Assembly: GCA_016296885.1 (NCBI GenBank)
Contig: JAEDHT010000013.1
Span: forward strand, 1 to 50,592
DNA from: Clostridiaceae bacterium
GTDB lineage: Bacteria; Bacillota; Clostridia; Oscillospirales; Acutalibacteraceae
Length of the DNA stretch: 50,592 bases
Reading direction: 5' to 3'
The first letter of the stretch is position 1; every line of letters starts with the position of its first letter. A program made the position numbers and the translations under genes. Positions 34,301 through 43,139 of this stretch are shown piece by piece. The notes beneath the pieces are model-generated. The model was given only the letters and a program-made list of their open reading frames with translations. It had not been told where the DNA came from and did no database searches.

Positions 34301-34967
34301 TTTTTTCTTTCGAATATTCTAGGAATTTTTCCGCTTTTTCAGATTGTATACGTAGTGGCTCTACTCTGCCTTCAAGCTCTGATAAAATATCTTTTAATCT
34401 ATAAAGATTTTCCTGTGTGGATTTTAATCGACGTTCCGCCTCAGATTTTCTGTAACGATATCTTGAGATACCTGCTGCTTCTTCAAAAATTTCTCTTCTT
34501 TCTTCACTCTTTGATGAAACAACACTGTCTATCTTACCCTGCGAAATCATCGAGTATCCATCTCTACCAAGACCGGTATCCATAAATAGCTCGTGGATAT
34601 CTTTAAGCCGTACGGTAGCCTTGTTTATAAGATATTCACTTTCGCCACTACGGTAAAATCGGCGTGTAACAGACACATCATCGCCATCATATGGTAAAAC
34701 TCTGTCTTTGTTTTCTATTGTTAATGTAACCTCTGCAAATCCGTTTTTCTTTCGTGTGTCTGTTCCTTTAAAGACTACGTCTTCCATTCTGGCACATCGT
34801 AGTGCCTTTGTAGACTGCTCGCCAAGCACCCATCTGATGGCATCACTTATATTACTTTTGCCACTACCGTTAGGCCCTACAACAGAGGTTATACCCTTGT
34901 CAAAGGTTAGTTTGGTTTTATCAGGAAATGTTTTAAAGCCCTGTATTTCCAAAGATTTTAAAAGCAC
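31395..34967 (-). CDS. smc: chromosome partition protein SMC
   Basis: The 1190-residue ATPase of the bacterial condensin complex compacts and segregates the chromosome with ScpA and ScpB. The N-terminal head has Walker A GPNGSGKS (31-38); two long coiled coils flank a hinge (around residues 500-640, with GVLSGIIGPISRI and GGSLTGGSFGKKSG); the C-terminal head has the ABC signature LLSGGEKAL and Walker B CVMDEIEAALDD. The frame is open upstream to 35060, but homology begins at the GTG at 34967 (MLLKSLEIQGFK), preceded by GAGAGGGG. That start lies 35 bases inside the preceding radical SAM gene. Confidence 0.95.
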   Translation of the reverse strand: MLLKSLEIQGFKTFPDKTKLTFDKGITSVVGPNGSGKSNISDAIRWVLGEQSTKALRCARMEDVVFKGTDTRKKNGFAEVTLTIENKDRVLPYDGDDVSVTRRFYRSGESEYLINKATVRLKDIHELFMDTGLGRDGYSMISQGKIDSVVSSKSEERREIFEEAAGISRYRYRKSEAERRLKSTQENLYRLKDILSELEGRVEPLRIQSEKAEKFLEYSKEKKGLEIALWLDTLNKSENALREQEEKLSVANADYADIERELEQIRSDTEELYKQFALKNVDIDNIRNSISALEQEIAQINENIVLAKNDILHNNQEIDRLTDEIKLTEESCSSLEKLCAEKTSLITEKKSIIEHSLTEYAEKAKSLNSINEDALKFSDKTQKLTTRLASLNSKCAEARIKEMSATSSLEEIGNRLADLRTSKEEAEKSIQNIEKYILQLELHSAQCREKIQSSEQSLDGCRMLYNNRIAKAEKIKQEADKFYLDSKEYERRTKILEDLEKNLEGFSNSVKAVMKEVSHGVLSGIIGPISRIINVPAKYATAIEIALGAAMQNIVCNDEQSAKSAIAFLKRTNSGRATFLPLTNIKSNIIHDSNLQSNDGYIGIANSLCEYESRFSEIIGSLLGRTVIVSDIDCATTIAKKYNYKYKIVTLDGQVVNAGGSLTGGSFGKKSGILSRSSDIQAYREKTKKLQEQADELVAQYKTTIQKAEKVKADILAFEADIANNREDKIKFDTEIQGRKSELENSKRALKLMIEEDETSSARTKSFMSERESAHQRIEELSRQIIETEADIALITGDKDKISKNKELLNEELEKIRLQTAVLEKEIEALTSEIDTAKINSQNQSARKQELLERIEAVSDLNKQKDQTVEQYTMQSQQKNSECEKLKEEINIINEQRLDLDKHATSLRQNERDRQSQRENIARELTRLEERKISLQKKYDDIISKLWDEYELTKNEAERECIQIDNSTLANKRLNELKSKIRNLGSINVSAIEEYKEVFERYTFMSKQVGDVEQSKEDIEKLINDLVKQMATMFVQRFNEINKNFGETFKELFGGGKASLELTNPDDILGSGIDIICNPPGKIVEHLELLSGGEKALVAISLYFAIMKVSPAPFCVMDEIEAALDDVNVYRFAEYLRRMNDKTQFILITHRRGTMEEADVLYGVTMQDKGISKLLELRATEVAEKLGKIG

Positions 34968-35991
34968 GGCGACATTTTCCCCTCTCCGACTCTTGATAAA
35001 GAGCCATAATCTCATACTGAGGCACCGAATTATCCTGCACGATTTTCGGTACCACTCCAATTTCTTTCATTTTTAATATATTTTCTTTTTTATTGCCAAT
35101 AAAAGGGGAAATATCTTTTGGATTAAGATGAAATTCCACTTCTCTTTTATCCCCTAAATCTTTTGAAAGTTTAACAACAGTCTTGTAAAATAGGCGACTC
35201 AAGCAAAGCTCCCTAAAAGCTGGGTGATATACTCCTTCGATATAATCATTTTTCAGGGATTCACTATCGTGTAGACCAAGCCTTATAACCTTTATGTGTT
35301 TGCTTTCAAAATATTGTAAAAGTTCTGCACACAGCTCTATAGAGTCATTAAAGCCATATGGTGTATATATTTTTTTCTCATACAACGATGCAAGATATGT
35401 ATTTTTTAATATAGCTGTAGGATAAATTCTCATTGTATCAGGCTCAAGCAAGGCAAGCTTTTGTGCCGTTTCTATATCCTTATCAGGAGTGCTTTTATAA
35501 AGTCCTGTCATCATCTGCAGACCTAAGCTAAATTTATATTTTTTTATGAGTTTGCTACTTATTATAACATCGTGTGACGTATGTCCTCTCATATTTGCCT
35601 TTAGCACTTCATCATCCATACTTTGGGCACCAAGCTCAATAGAGGTCACTCCCTTTTCTTTTAACAAAGTTAAAATCTCATCATTTATGGCATCCGGGCG
35701 TGTGGATATCCTGATACCTGATATTCGATCTCCTTTTATGTATGGTTGTGCGGCATCAAGTAACTCAAGCATATAATCTCTATCTATAGCAGTGAAGCTT
35801 CCGCCAAAAAACGCAATCTCGACGGATATATCATTAACTGAAAGATGCTTTAATGCAGTTTCACAAGCTTCTTTAACATCTTTTTTATGAGGTATTTCAT
35901 CTTTGCCTGTAATCACGTTTTGATTGCAAAAACTACACTTATGAGGACATCCAACGTGTGGCACAAATAGGGCTATATTTACGTGTCTAAT
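34933..35991 (-). CDS. radical SAM protein, Elp3-like N-terminal type
   Basis: This roughly 352-residue radical SAM enzyme contains CxxxCxxC as CPHKCSFC close to the N-terminus, then GGSFTAIDRDYM, GIRISTRPD, SIELGAQSMDDEVL and GLQMMTGLYKSTPD. It is a clostridial family near rnc and smc, related to Elp3/HemN-type SAM barrels, with unknown substrate. The first standard start, GTG at 35964, begins only 5 residues before the first cluster cysteine. In-frame codons upstream read RHVNIALF, as homologues do, but are preceded by a stop. The best start seems to be a rare ATT at 35991 overlapping the rnc stop, 10 bases after GGAG. Using GTG at 35964 would give 343 residues. Confidence 0.82.
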   Translation of the reverse strand: MRHVNIALFVPHVGCPHKCSFCNQNVITGKDEIPHKKDVKEACETALKHLSVNDISVEIAFFGGSFTAIDRDYMLELLDAAQPYIKGDRISGIRISTRPDAINDEILTLLKEKGVTSIELGAQSMDDEVLKANMRGHTSHDVIISSKLIKKYKFSLGLQMMTGLYKSTPDKDIETAQKLALLEPDTMRIYPTAILKNTYLASLYEKKIYTPYGFNDSIELCAELLQYFESKHIKVIRLGLHDSESLKNDYIEGVYHPAFRELCLSRLFYKTVVKLSKDLGDKREVEFHLNPKDISPFIGNKKENILKMKEIGVVPKIVQDNSVPQYEIMALYQESERGKCRRAFKIFGNTGL

Positions 35992-36661
35992 AACCCATCA
36001 ACTCCAATGCCTCACGGGCAGCCTGCTGTTCGGCCTCTTTTTTGCTTTTTCCTCCGCCTTTTCCGATAACATTGCTATTAAGATGCACCTCAAAGACAAA
36101 ATGTTTGTTATGATCCGGACCTGTTTCACTTACAAGAACATACTCCAGATGCTCCTCAGGATTTTTTTGTATTATTTCCTGCAAGGTTGTCTTATAGTCT
36201 TTTGCACGATGATTTTTTGGATTTTGGATATCCGGCACAACAAAGCCAAGCACAAACTTTCGAGCTTCTTCAATGCCTCCGTCTAAAAATATAGCGGCTA
36301 TAAGTGCCTCAAAAGCATCTGCAAGAATAGATGGACGTTCGCCACCCCCCATGCGCTTTTCACCCTTGCTGAACATAATCCTTTCCCCTAGTCCGATTTT
36401 TTTTGCATATACAGCAAGTGACTTTTCGCACACTAAAGAAGCACGTAGCTTTGATAACTCGCCCTCCGGGAGCTGTGGACAATTCAAAAAAATGTAGTTG
36501 GAAACGATTATGCTAAGCACAGCATCACCTAAAAATTCCAGTCTTTCATTGCATCTTAGCTTCTTATGCATTTCGTTAGCATAAGAGCTATGTGTGAGTG
36601 CTTCTGTGAGATAGCTGGTATCTTTAAATTCGTAGCCTATTATTTGATAAAAATCCTTCAC
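35987..36661 (-). CDS. rnc: ribonuclease III
   Basis: The 224-residue double-strand-specific endoribonuclease processes rRNA precursors and structured mRNAs. The RNase III signature NERLEFLGDAVLS carries the metal-binding Glu and Asp, and DAFEALIAAIFLDGG supplies the second acidic set. The C-terminal dsRNA-binding domain (~155-224) ends in GKGGGKSKKEAEQQAAREALELMGY. The start is GTG at 36661, after AAAGGAG. In many relatives acpP lies between plsX and rnc, and it is absent here. Confidence 0.96.
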   Translation of the reverse strand: MKDFYQIIGYEFKDTSYLTEALTHSSYANEMHKKLRCNERLEFLGDAVLSIIVSNYIFLNCPQLPEGELSKLRASLVCEKSLAVYAKKIGLGERIMFSKGEKRMGGGERPSILADAFEALIAAIFLDGGIEEARKFVLGFVVPDIQNPKNHRAKDYKTTLQEIIQKNPEEHLEYVLVSETGPDHNKHFVFEVHLNSNVIGKGGGKSKKEAEQQAAREALELMGY

Positions 36662-36713
36662 GATAAATAATGCTCCTTTCCTGATTAATATTAGAATATT
36701 ATATCATATTCTT

Positions 36714-37709
36714 TTACTCTTCTTCTATTTTTAATTTTTCAGATATCTTTCCTGTAACATCACATTTTGCAAATTGCATTGTTAGTCTGAAAGCATTTTT
36801 AACCGTGTTTGCTCTTGCACTACCATGAATTTTGAAAACTGGTTTTCTGCAACCAAGCACAGGTGCACCACCGTATTCATTGTAATCGACACTTTTCTTA
36901 AGCTCGCTCATATCTTTGAGTATCATTGAAGCCGCAATCTTGGTCTTGATATTTTTAGTCAAAATACCCTTGATTTTTTTCATCAGAGCGAGTGCAACAC
37001 CCTCATATGTTTTTAGGATAATATTGCCTGTAAATCCATCGCAAACAACAACATCACACGCATCGAACGGTATATCTCTTGCCTCTATATTGCCTACAAA
37101 GTTGAGGTCAGACTTTTTCAACAGCTCAAATGTCTGGTGCTGGAGCTCTCCACCCTTGTGATCCTCTGTACCTACATTAGCAAGACCTACTCTAGGATTT
37201 TCAACACCCATTACCTCATTCATATAAATACTGCCCATATATGCAAACTGCAACAGCATTTCAGGTCTACACTCGATATTAGCACCACTATCTATAAGCA
37301 TAAATGTACCGCTGTCCTTTGGAATAACAGGTGCAAAGGCAGGTCTTTTTACCGACTTTATTCTTTTAACTATAAGTGATGAACCCACAACAAGAGCACC
37401 ACTGTTACCGGCTGACATAAAGGCATCACCCTTGCCTTGTGCAAGCATTTTCATACCTACTGCCATAGAAGAGTTACTCTTTTCTTTCAATATAGAGCTA
37501 GGATTATCCTCCATTGAGATAACATCCTCGCAGTTTACGATTTCTATCCTATCTAAGTTAAGTGAATTTTCTTCTGCTATTTTTCTTATCTCATCTTCAC
37601 GTCCAACAAGAATAGCCTCACTGTCAAATTCATTTACTGCAATCACGACACCCTTTACTATCTCTATAGGTGCATGATCTCCGCCCATTGCATCAACAAT
37701 AATTTTCAT
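36714..37709 (-). CDS. plsX: phosphate acyltransferase PlsX
   Basis: The 331-residue enzyme makes acyl-phosphate from acyl-ACP and phosphate, feeding PlsY for phospholipid synthesis at the membrane surface. It has the IIVDAMGGDHAPIEIVKG start, SAGNSGALVVGSSL, LIDSGANIECRP and ANVGTEDHKGG, with the length as expected. AGGAG precedes the ATG. It is 52 bases upstream of rnc with no acpP between, and 26 bases after trmFO. Confidence 0.96.
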   Translation of the reverse strand: MKIIVDAMGGDHAPIEIVKGVVIAVNEFDSEAILVGREDEIRKIAEENSLNLDRIEIVNCEDVISMEDNPSSILKEKSNSSMAVGMKMLAQGKGDAFMSAGNSGALVVGSSLIVKRIKSVKRPAFAPVIPKDSGTFMLIDSGANIECRPEMLLQFAYMGSIYMNEVMGVENPRVGLANVGTEDHKGGELQHQTFELLKKSDLNFVGNIEARDIPFDACDVVVCDGFTGNIILKTYEGVALALMKKIKGILTKNIKTKIAASMILKDMSELKKSVDYNEYGGAPVLGCRKPVFKIHGSARANTVKNAFRLTMQFAKCDVTGKISEKLKIEEE

Positions 37710-37735
37710 AAAAAATACTCCTGTTAATTTAATAC

Positions 37736-39040
37736 TTATTCTATATTGATAGCACGTAGTGCGTCAAAGCTTCTTATAGACATCTTTTCAGCTTTAAGCT
37801 GTTTATCACGTATCTTTTCATCAAGTGGTGGCAATATACCAATGTTTGCCCCCATTGGTTGGAAATCTACAACACTTTCATCAGATATATAACCAGCTAA
37901 GGCGCCCATCATAGTGCATTCAGGCATCAAAAACTTTTCTTTGCCCAAAATAAGTCTTGACGCATTGATGCCGGCTATACATCCACTGCTCGCAGACTCG
38001 ATATATCCTTCTACACCTGTGATCTGCCCAGCAAAAAACAAACCATCGCTACCTTTAACTTGATAGGTGCTATCCAATAATTGTGGAGAATTAATGAATG
38101 TATTTCTATGCATAACACCATATCTAACAAAGTCTGCGTTTTTAAGAGCCGGTATCAGTCCAAAAACACGCTTTTGCTCAGGAAACTTCAAATTTGTCTG
38201 AAAACCCACAAGATTATACATAGTTCCTGCCGTATTTTCTTTTCTGAGCTGTAGCACAGCCCATGGTCTATGTCCTGTGTGTGGATCTGTCAATCCAACC
38301 GGCTTCATTGGCCCAAAACGAATGGTATCCTGACCTCTTCCTGCCATAACCTCTATGGGCATACAACCCTCGTATACCTTTGGATTCATTACATCTACGC
38401 CATGCAATGGGGTGCGCTCTCCATTTATCAGTTCATTATAGAAAATTTCGTATTCTTCTTTATTTAATGGACAGTTAATATAGTCATCAGAATCACCCTT
38501 GCCATATCTTGATGCAAAGAAGGCACTTTCCATATCAATACTATCCGCTGTGACAATAGGCGCAGCAGCATCAAAAAAGCTAAGCCCGGAACCGTATGCT
38601 TTTTTTATACTATCTGAAAGTGCTTCGCTGGTCAGAGGTCCTGTAGCAATTATATTGACACCATCTGTAGGCAATTCTGTAACTTCCATAGACTTTACAG
38701 TTATATTTTCATGTTCGTGTATCTTCTTAGACACCATAGAAGCAAAAAGATCACGATCAACAGCCAATGCACCGCCTGCCGGTACAGATGTTTGATCTGC
38801 ACATTCCAATATTATGGAACCAAGCATACGCATCTCTTGCTTAAGCATACCGGCGGCACTAGCTGTTCTGGATGCCTTAAATGAATTTGAACACACAAGC
38901 TCAGCAAACATATCTGTTTTATGCACCGGTGTTTTCTTTTTTGGTTTCATCTCGATAAGCTCGACCTTAATTCCTCTTTTTGCGAGCTGCCAGGCAGCTT
39001 CACATCCGGCAAGTCCAGCCCCTATCACTCTTACTATCAT
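37736..39040 (-). CDS. trmFO: methylenetetrahydrofolate-tRNA (uracil-5-)-methyltransferase
   Basis: The 434-residue FAD enzyme uses methylenetetrahydrofolate to make 5-methyluridine at tRNA position 54. The FAD motif VIGAGLAGCEAAWQLAKRG is at the N-terminus, followed by ELVCSNSFKASR, TGPLTSEAL and the C-terminal FAGQITGVEGYIESASSG. It begins 1 base after the topA stop, with AAGGACG inside the end of topA. The topA-trmFO neighbours match Bacillus gene order. Confidence 0.96.
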   Translation of the reverse strand: MIVRVIGAGLAGCEAAWQLAKRGIKVELIEMKPKKKTPVHKTDMFAELVCSNSFKASRTASAAGMLKQEMRMLGSIILECADQTSVPAGGALAVDRDLFASMVSKKIHEHENITVKSMEVTELPTDGVNIIATGPLTSEALSDSIKKAYGSGLSFFDAAAPIVTADSIDMESAFFASRYGKGDSDDYINCPLNKEEYEIFYNELINGERTPLHGVDVMNPKVYEGCMPIEVMAGRGQDTIRFGPMKPVGLTDPHTGHRPWAVLQLRKENTAGTMYNLVGFQTNLKFPEQKRVFGLIPALKNADFVRYGVMHRNTFINSPQLLDSTYQVKGSDGLFFAGQITGVEGYIESASSGCIAGINASRLILGKEKFLMPECTMMGALAGYISDESVVDFQPMGANIGILPPLDEKIRDKQLKAEKMSIRSFDALRAINIE

Positions 39041-39041
39041 A

Positions 39042-41123
39042 TTATTTTTCGTCCTTTATATATCCACAGCTCTCCGAAGCGCAATAAATTTTAGGTCGCT
39101 TTCCTTTTTTAGAGAAGAGTATACCTCCGCACCTCGGACATTTTTCCGTGAGTGGCTCATCCCATGATGCAAAGTCACAATCAGGATAATGGTCACATCC
39201 ATAGAAAGCTCTGCCACGCTTTGTCTTTTTCACTATTATTTTGCCGTCACATTTGGGGCAGTCGACTCCTGTTTCGACTACAAATTTCTTTATATTCTCA
39301 CATTCAGGCCATCCTGGGCAGGCAATAAACTTCCCGTATCTGCCGTATTTAACTACCATCTGACGTCCGCATTTTTCACAGACCATATCAGTCTGGTCTT
39401 CTTTTAATGTTATCTTGACACCGTCCATATCTTTTTTTGCCTTTTTTAGGGTATCGTCAAAATCTCCATAAAAGTCTTTGAGTAGCTCTACCCAACCTGT
39501 GGTGCCTTTTTCGACTGTATCTAAATTTTCTTCCATACCGGCAGTAAACTTAACATTTACTATGTTAGGAAAGCATTTTTTCATAAGTTTTGTAAGCTCT
39601 TCTCCGAGCTCTGTTGGAACGAGTGCTTTACTCTCTCGTTTTACATATTCTCTGCTTGTAATTGTTGATATAGTTGCAGCATATGTTGATGGACGTCCTA
39701 TACCATTTTCCTCAAGTGCTTTTACGAGCGATGCTTCGGTGAAACGTGCCGGTGGCTGTGTAAAATGCTGATTTGGCTTAAGTTCTTTTGCCTTAACAAT
39801 AGTGGATGGCTCAAGTGGTGGTAATTCTGATGTTTTCTCCTCATCAACATCCTTGCCCTCAACATAGAGCACCGTGTAACCATCAAATGTTACTCTATAT
39901 CCACTTGCCTTAAACATATAACCATTGCATATTATATCTGCCTGTGTTGTCTTATGGTTAGCATCTGCCATCTGGCAAGCTATAAATCTCTCCCAAATTA
40001 GCTTGTATAGCTTATATTGATCGAGAGTAAGATTGTGCTTAATTTTTTCAGGTTCCAGCCATGGCATAGAAGGTCTGATAGCTTCGTGACCATCTTGGGC
40101 GTTGGAACGTGACTTATACACTCTCTCTTTAGAATGGAGGTATTTGTCACCCCATTTTCCTAAGATATATTCACGGGCAGAGGCAATAGATTCTGCTGAC
40201 ATTCTCAGAGAGTCAGTTCTCATATATGTGATAAGACCGGTGGCACCCATTCCATCAATTTCGACACCTTCATAAAGCTCTTGAGCAACCTTCATTGTAC
40301 GCTGTGCTCTAAAATTAAGTTTTCTGCTGGCTTCCTGCTGTAAGGTAGATGTAATAAACGGAGGTGCAGGTGATTTCTTTCTGTAGCCATTTTTAACTTT
40401 AGTAATGGTATATTCGCCACCATCAAGCTCTGACAAGATTTTGTTTGCCTCGTCTTCATTGTTGATAGCAAGCTTTTTGCCATCTGCTGTGCCATAAAAG
40501 CTGGAATTAAAGCTTTTTCTGCTTCCACGTGGGATAAATTTAGCATCTATTGACCAATATTCCTGCGGAACAAATTTTCTGATCTCCTCTTCCCTGTCTA
40601 CAATTATTCTTAGAGCCACACTCTGCACTCTTCCAGCAGACAATCCTCTGCGAATTTTTTGCGAAACAAACGGACTCAGCTTGTAGCCTACGATTCTATC
40701 AAGCAGACGTCTGGCCTGCTGTGCATCGACAAGGTCAATATTAAGTTCACGTGGGTTGCTCATCCCGTTAGCTACGCCTGTTTTTGTAATTTCAGTGAAT
40801 TCTACTCTATTTTTCTGATTTTCAGGTAATTTTAATATATAACTAAGATGCCATGATATGGCTTCACCCTCACGATCAGGGTCAGTTGCAAGATAAACAA
40901 ATTCGCTATCTGATGCAAGCTCTTTCAGCTTCTTTACAAGCTCTTGCTTATCCTTCATCACAACATATTTAGGTTCAAAATTATTTTTTATATCTATACT
41001 GAGACGACTTTTAGGAAGATCACGAACATGACCCATAGAGGCTACAACCTCAAAATCCGGTCCCAGATATTTTTTTATTGTTTTAGCCTTTGATGGAGAC
41101 TCTACAATTACAAGCTTCGACAT
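39042..41123 (-). CDS. topA: DNA topoisomerase I
   Basis: The 693-residue type IA topoisomerase relaxes negative supercoils. A Toprim domain (KLVIVESPSKAKTIKKYLG, TDPDREGEAISWHL) is followed by the catalytic core, with the active tyrosine in GLITYMRTDS. Three C-terminal four-cysteine zinc modules start CEKCGRQM, CPKCDGKI and CPRCGGIL. The ATG at 41123 follows AAGGAGTGG. It lies between dprA (11 bases) and trmFO (1 base). Confidence 0.97.
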   Translation of the reverse strand: MSKLVIVESPSKAKTIKKYLGPDFEVVASMGHVRDLPKSRLSIDIKNNFEPKYVVMKDKQELVKKLKELASDSEFVYLATDPDREGEAISWHLSYILKLPENQKNRVEFTEITKTGVANGMSNPRELNIDLVDAQQARRLLDRIVGYKLSPFVSQKIRRGLSAGRVQSVALRIIVDREEEIRKFVPQEYWSIDAKFIPRGSRKSFNSSFYGTADGKKLAINNEDEANKILSELDGGEYTITKVKNGYRKKSPAPPFITSTLQQEASRKLNFRAQRTMKVAQELYEGVEIDGMGATGLITYMRTDSLRMSAESIASAREYILGKWGDKYLHSKERVYKSRSNAQDGHEAIRPSMPWLEPEKIKHNLTLDQYKLYKLIWERFIACQMADANHKTTQADIICNGYMFKASGYRVTFDGYTVLYVEGKDVDEEKTSELPPLEPSTIVKAKELKPNQHFTQPPARFTEASLVKALEENGIGRPSTYAATISTITSREYVKRESKALVPTELGEELTKLMKKCFPNIVNVKFTAGMEENLDTVEKGTTGWVELLKDFYGDFDDTLKKAKKDMDGVKITLKEDQTDMVCEKCGRQMVVKYGRYGKFIACPGWPECENIKKFVVETGVDCPKCDGKIIVKKTKRGRAFYGCDHYPDCDFASWDEPLTEKCPRCGGILFSKKGKRPKIYCASESCGYIKDEK

Positions 41124-41134
41124 CAGACCACTCC

Positions 41135-42340
41135 TTACTTAATTTCAAAATATCGTCCTGGACATGAAATAATCAAATCGTTAATTTCTAATTCTGTAAG
41201 CGCAAATTGAACATCCATTATGTTAAGATTCGCTTTTAAACATATATCATCAATAATTATCTGTTTGTTTTCTTTTATCAATTCATAAATTAACCTAGCA
41301 CTGTCAGACACCTCTGACAAAATAGCTGATACTGAAATATTATTGTCAGTATCAGAAGATTTTAATTCTGCATTTTCTTTTATTGCCTTTTTTTCTGTCG
41401 GTTTAATAAATTCAAATGTTGTATTAGGAACATTTATATCACATAAAAAGTCTTTTGGTGATCCATCGGAGTAAAAATATTGGTCAATAATATCATCAAC
41501 AGAAGTAACAGGGATAGCACCGTTTTTTAACAGCTCGTTTGTTCCCTTTGAGTTATTGTTAAGCGGACTACCCGGAACTGCAAAGACATCACGATTTTGT
41601 TCTGCAGCATAATTGGCAGTAATTAAAGCACCGCTCCTAACATCTGCCTCTACCACCACGGTTCCCAACGAAAGACCACTTATAATTCTGTTTCTCATAG
41701 GAAATGTATATGGCTTTGCAACAAAATCAGGCGGAAATTCGCTGATTAGTGCACCCTTTTCAGAGATAGCATCACGCATCCCCTTGTTAGATAGTAGATA
41801 CGGACTATTGATACCACATCCTAACACACATACACCTACACCACCAGCACGGATTGTACCCTTATGAGCCGCACTATCAATGCCTAGCGCACCACCACTT
41901 ACAACGGTTATTCCATACTTTGCAAGGTTAAAAGAAAATTCTTCAGCTATCTTATATCCGGAATCAGTAGATTTTCTGGTTCCAACGATTGCAATTTTAA
42001 CATCATTTTTAGGAATTTCACCTTTATAGTATAAAACTGAGGGTGGATTATATATTTTTCGGAGTATATCAGGATATTCAGAATCCCAAATAGAAAGCAC
42101 CGAAATATTGTTTTTTTCACAGCTTTTAACAATATTTTTCGCTGTAACCATATCGGCAGATGATAACTTTGAAAGTTCTGCTCTGGAAAAGCATCCACAA
42201 TACACCCACTCACCATATCCTGCATTGAAAAACTCTTCAGCGCTGCCGAAAAATCGCTTTATAGTTAAAATTTTACTGTTTGCAAAACCTATTGCTTGCT
42301 GAAGCAGTATATCATAAATTTTTTCAACAGCATTGCTCAT
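41135..42340 (-). CDS. dprA: DNA processing protein DprA
   Basis: The 401-residue protein loads RecA on incoming single-stranded DNA during transformation and is also kept in non-competent bacteria. An N-terminal helical (SAM-like) region precedes the Rossmann DprA core: IVGTRKSTDSGYK, VVSGGALGIDSAAHKG, GCGINSPYL, EFPPDF, FPMRNRIISGLS, VVEADVRSGALITA and VFAVPG. A C-terminal winged helix is present (LIYELIKENK to the end). The ATG at 42340 overlaps the TGA of the preceding gene (ATGA) with GGGAG 8 bases upstream. An ATG at 42355 is less well placed. Confidence 0.95.
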   Translation of the reverse strand: MSNAVEKIYDILLQQAIGFANSKILTIKRFFGSAEEFFNAGYGEWVYCGCFSRAELSKLSSADMVTAKNIVKSCEKNNISVLSIWDSEYPDILRKIYNPPSVLYYKGEIPKNDVKIAIVGTRKSTDSGYKIAEEFSFNLAKYGITVVSGGALGIDSAAHKGTIRAGGVGVCVLGCGINSPYLLSNKGMRDAISEKGALISEFPPDFVAKPYTFPMRNRIISGLSLGTVVVEADVRSGALITANYAAEQNRDVFAVPGSPLNNNSKGTNELLKNGAIPVTSVDDIIDQYFYSDGSPKDFLCDINVPNTTFEFIKPTEKKAIKENAELKSSDTDNNISVSAILSEVSDSARLIYELIKENKQIIIDDICLKANLNIMDVQFALTELEINDLIISCPGRYFEIK

Positions 42341-43119
42341 TTCATTAGCTCCCACATTATAATTGTTGCGGCGGATGCAGCATTAAACGATTCACACTTA
42401 CCTCTCATAGGTATGGTAAATCTACAAGATGAGTTTGCAACTGTATCTTCTGTAAGTCCGTTGCCCTCGTTGCCTATCAAAACGACACTTCCAGGCAAAA
42501 ATTCAAAATCGGTCAAAAGATTATCCGGATTGCTTACTACTCCAGCATAAGTAGCAAACCCACATCTGTTTAATTCTAATACATAATCAGGCATATTGTC
42601 AACAAAAAGAAATGACATTCTAAAAATCATGCCCATGCTTCCTCTTATCACTTTTGGAGAAAGTACATCACAACAGTCATCGGATAAAATTAATCCGTCT
42701 ACACCGAGTGCCTGTGCTGTTCTTATGATTGTGCCCATATTAGATGGATCGCTCACATTCTCAAGAGCCACATACTTACCTGTTTTCACAGGATGTGATT
42801 TTTTAATAATATCATTTTTACATACACAGATTACACCCTGCGGTGACTTTGTATCGGAAATTTTTTCAAAAAGCCCCTTGGGTATTTGTATGCTTTTCCT
42901 TGCCAATTTAGAAAGATTTTCGACCAGTTCATTATATTTATCCGGATATTGATCTGAAATACATAGCAACTCAAACGCTATATTATCATTAGCAAGCTCA
43001 CTGCAAAGTCTAAAACCCTCGCAAACAAACTCACCCATCTTTCTTCTTTGTTTAGCAGATGAGTTGAGCATAGAAATCTTTTTAACAAATTTATTTTCCC
43101 TCGAAGTAATAAATTCCAT
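42337..43119 (-). CDS. TrmH/SpoU-family RNA 2'-O-methyltransferase
   Basis: The 260-residue SPOUT-class protein is expected to 2'-O-methylate rRNA or tRNA. An N-terminal substrate-binding domain (ITSRENKFVKKISMLNSSAKQRRKMGEFVCEG) precedes the knot domain, with VALENVSDPSNMGTIIRTAQALGVDGLILSDD, VLIGNEGNGLTEDTV and IPMRGKCESFNAASAATI. The target is not clear (RlmB-like or TsnR-like). The ATG at 43119 has AAAGGG upstream and matches the family start, so the longer frame to 43143 is not preferred. It is followed by an ATGA overlap with dprA. Confidence 0.93.
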   Translation of the reverse strand: MEFITSRENKFVKKISMLNSSAKQRRKMGEFVCEGFRLCSELANDNIAFELLCISDQYPDKYNELVENLSKLARKSIQIPKGLFEKISDTKSPQGVICVCKNDIIKKSHPVKTGKYVALENVSDPSNMGTIIRTAQALGVDGLILSDDCCDVLSPKVIRGSMGMIFRMSFLFVDNMPDYVLELNRCGFATYAGVVSNPDNLLTDFEFLPGSVVLIGNEGNGLTEDTVANSSCRFTIPMRGKCESFNAASAATIIMWELMK

Positions 43120-43139
43120 AAGGTTTAACCCTTTCATAA

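Noticed and set aside
36662..36713. Possible overlooked acpP gene between plsX and rnc
   Set aside because: Only 52 bases, with no frame long enough on either strand.
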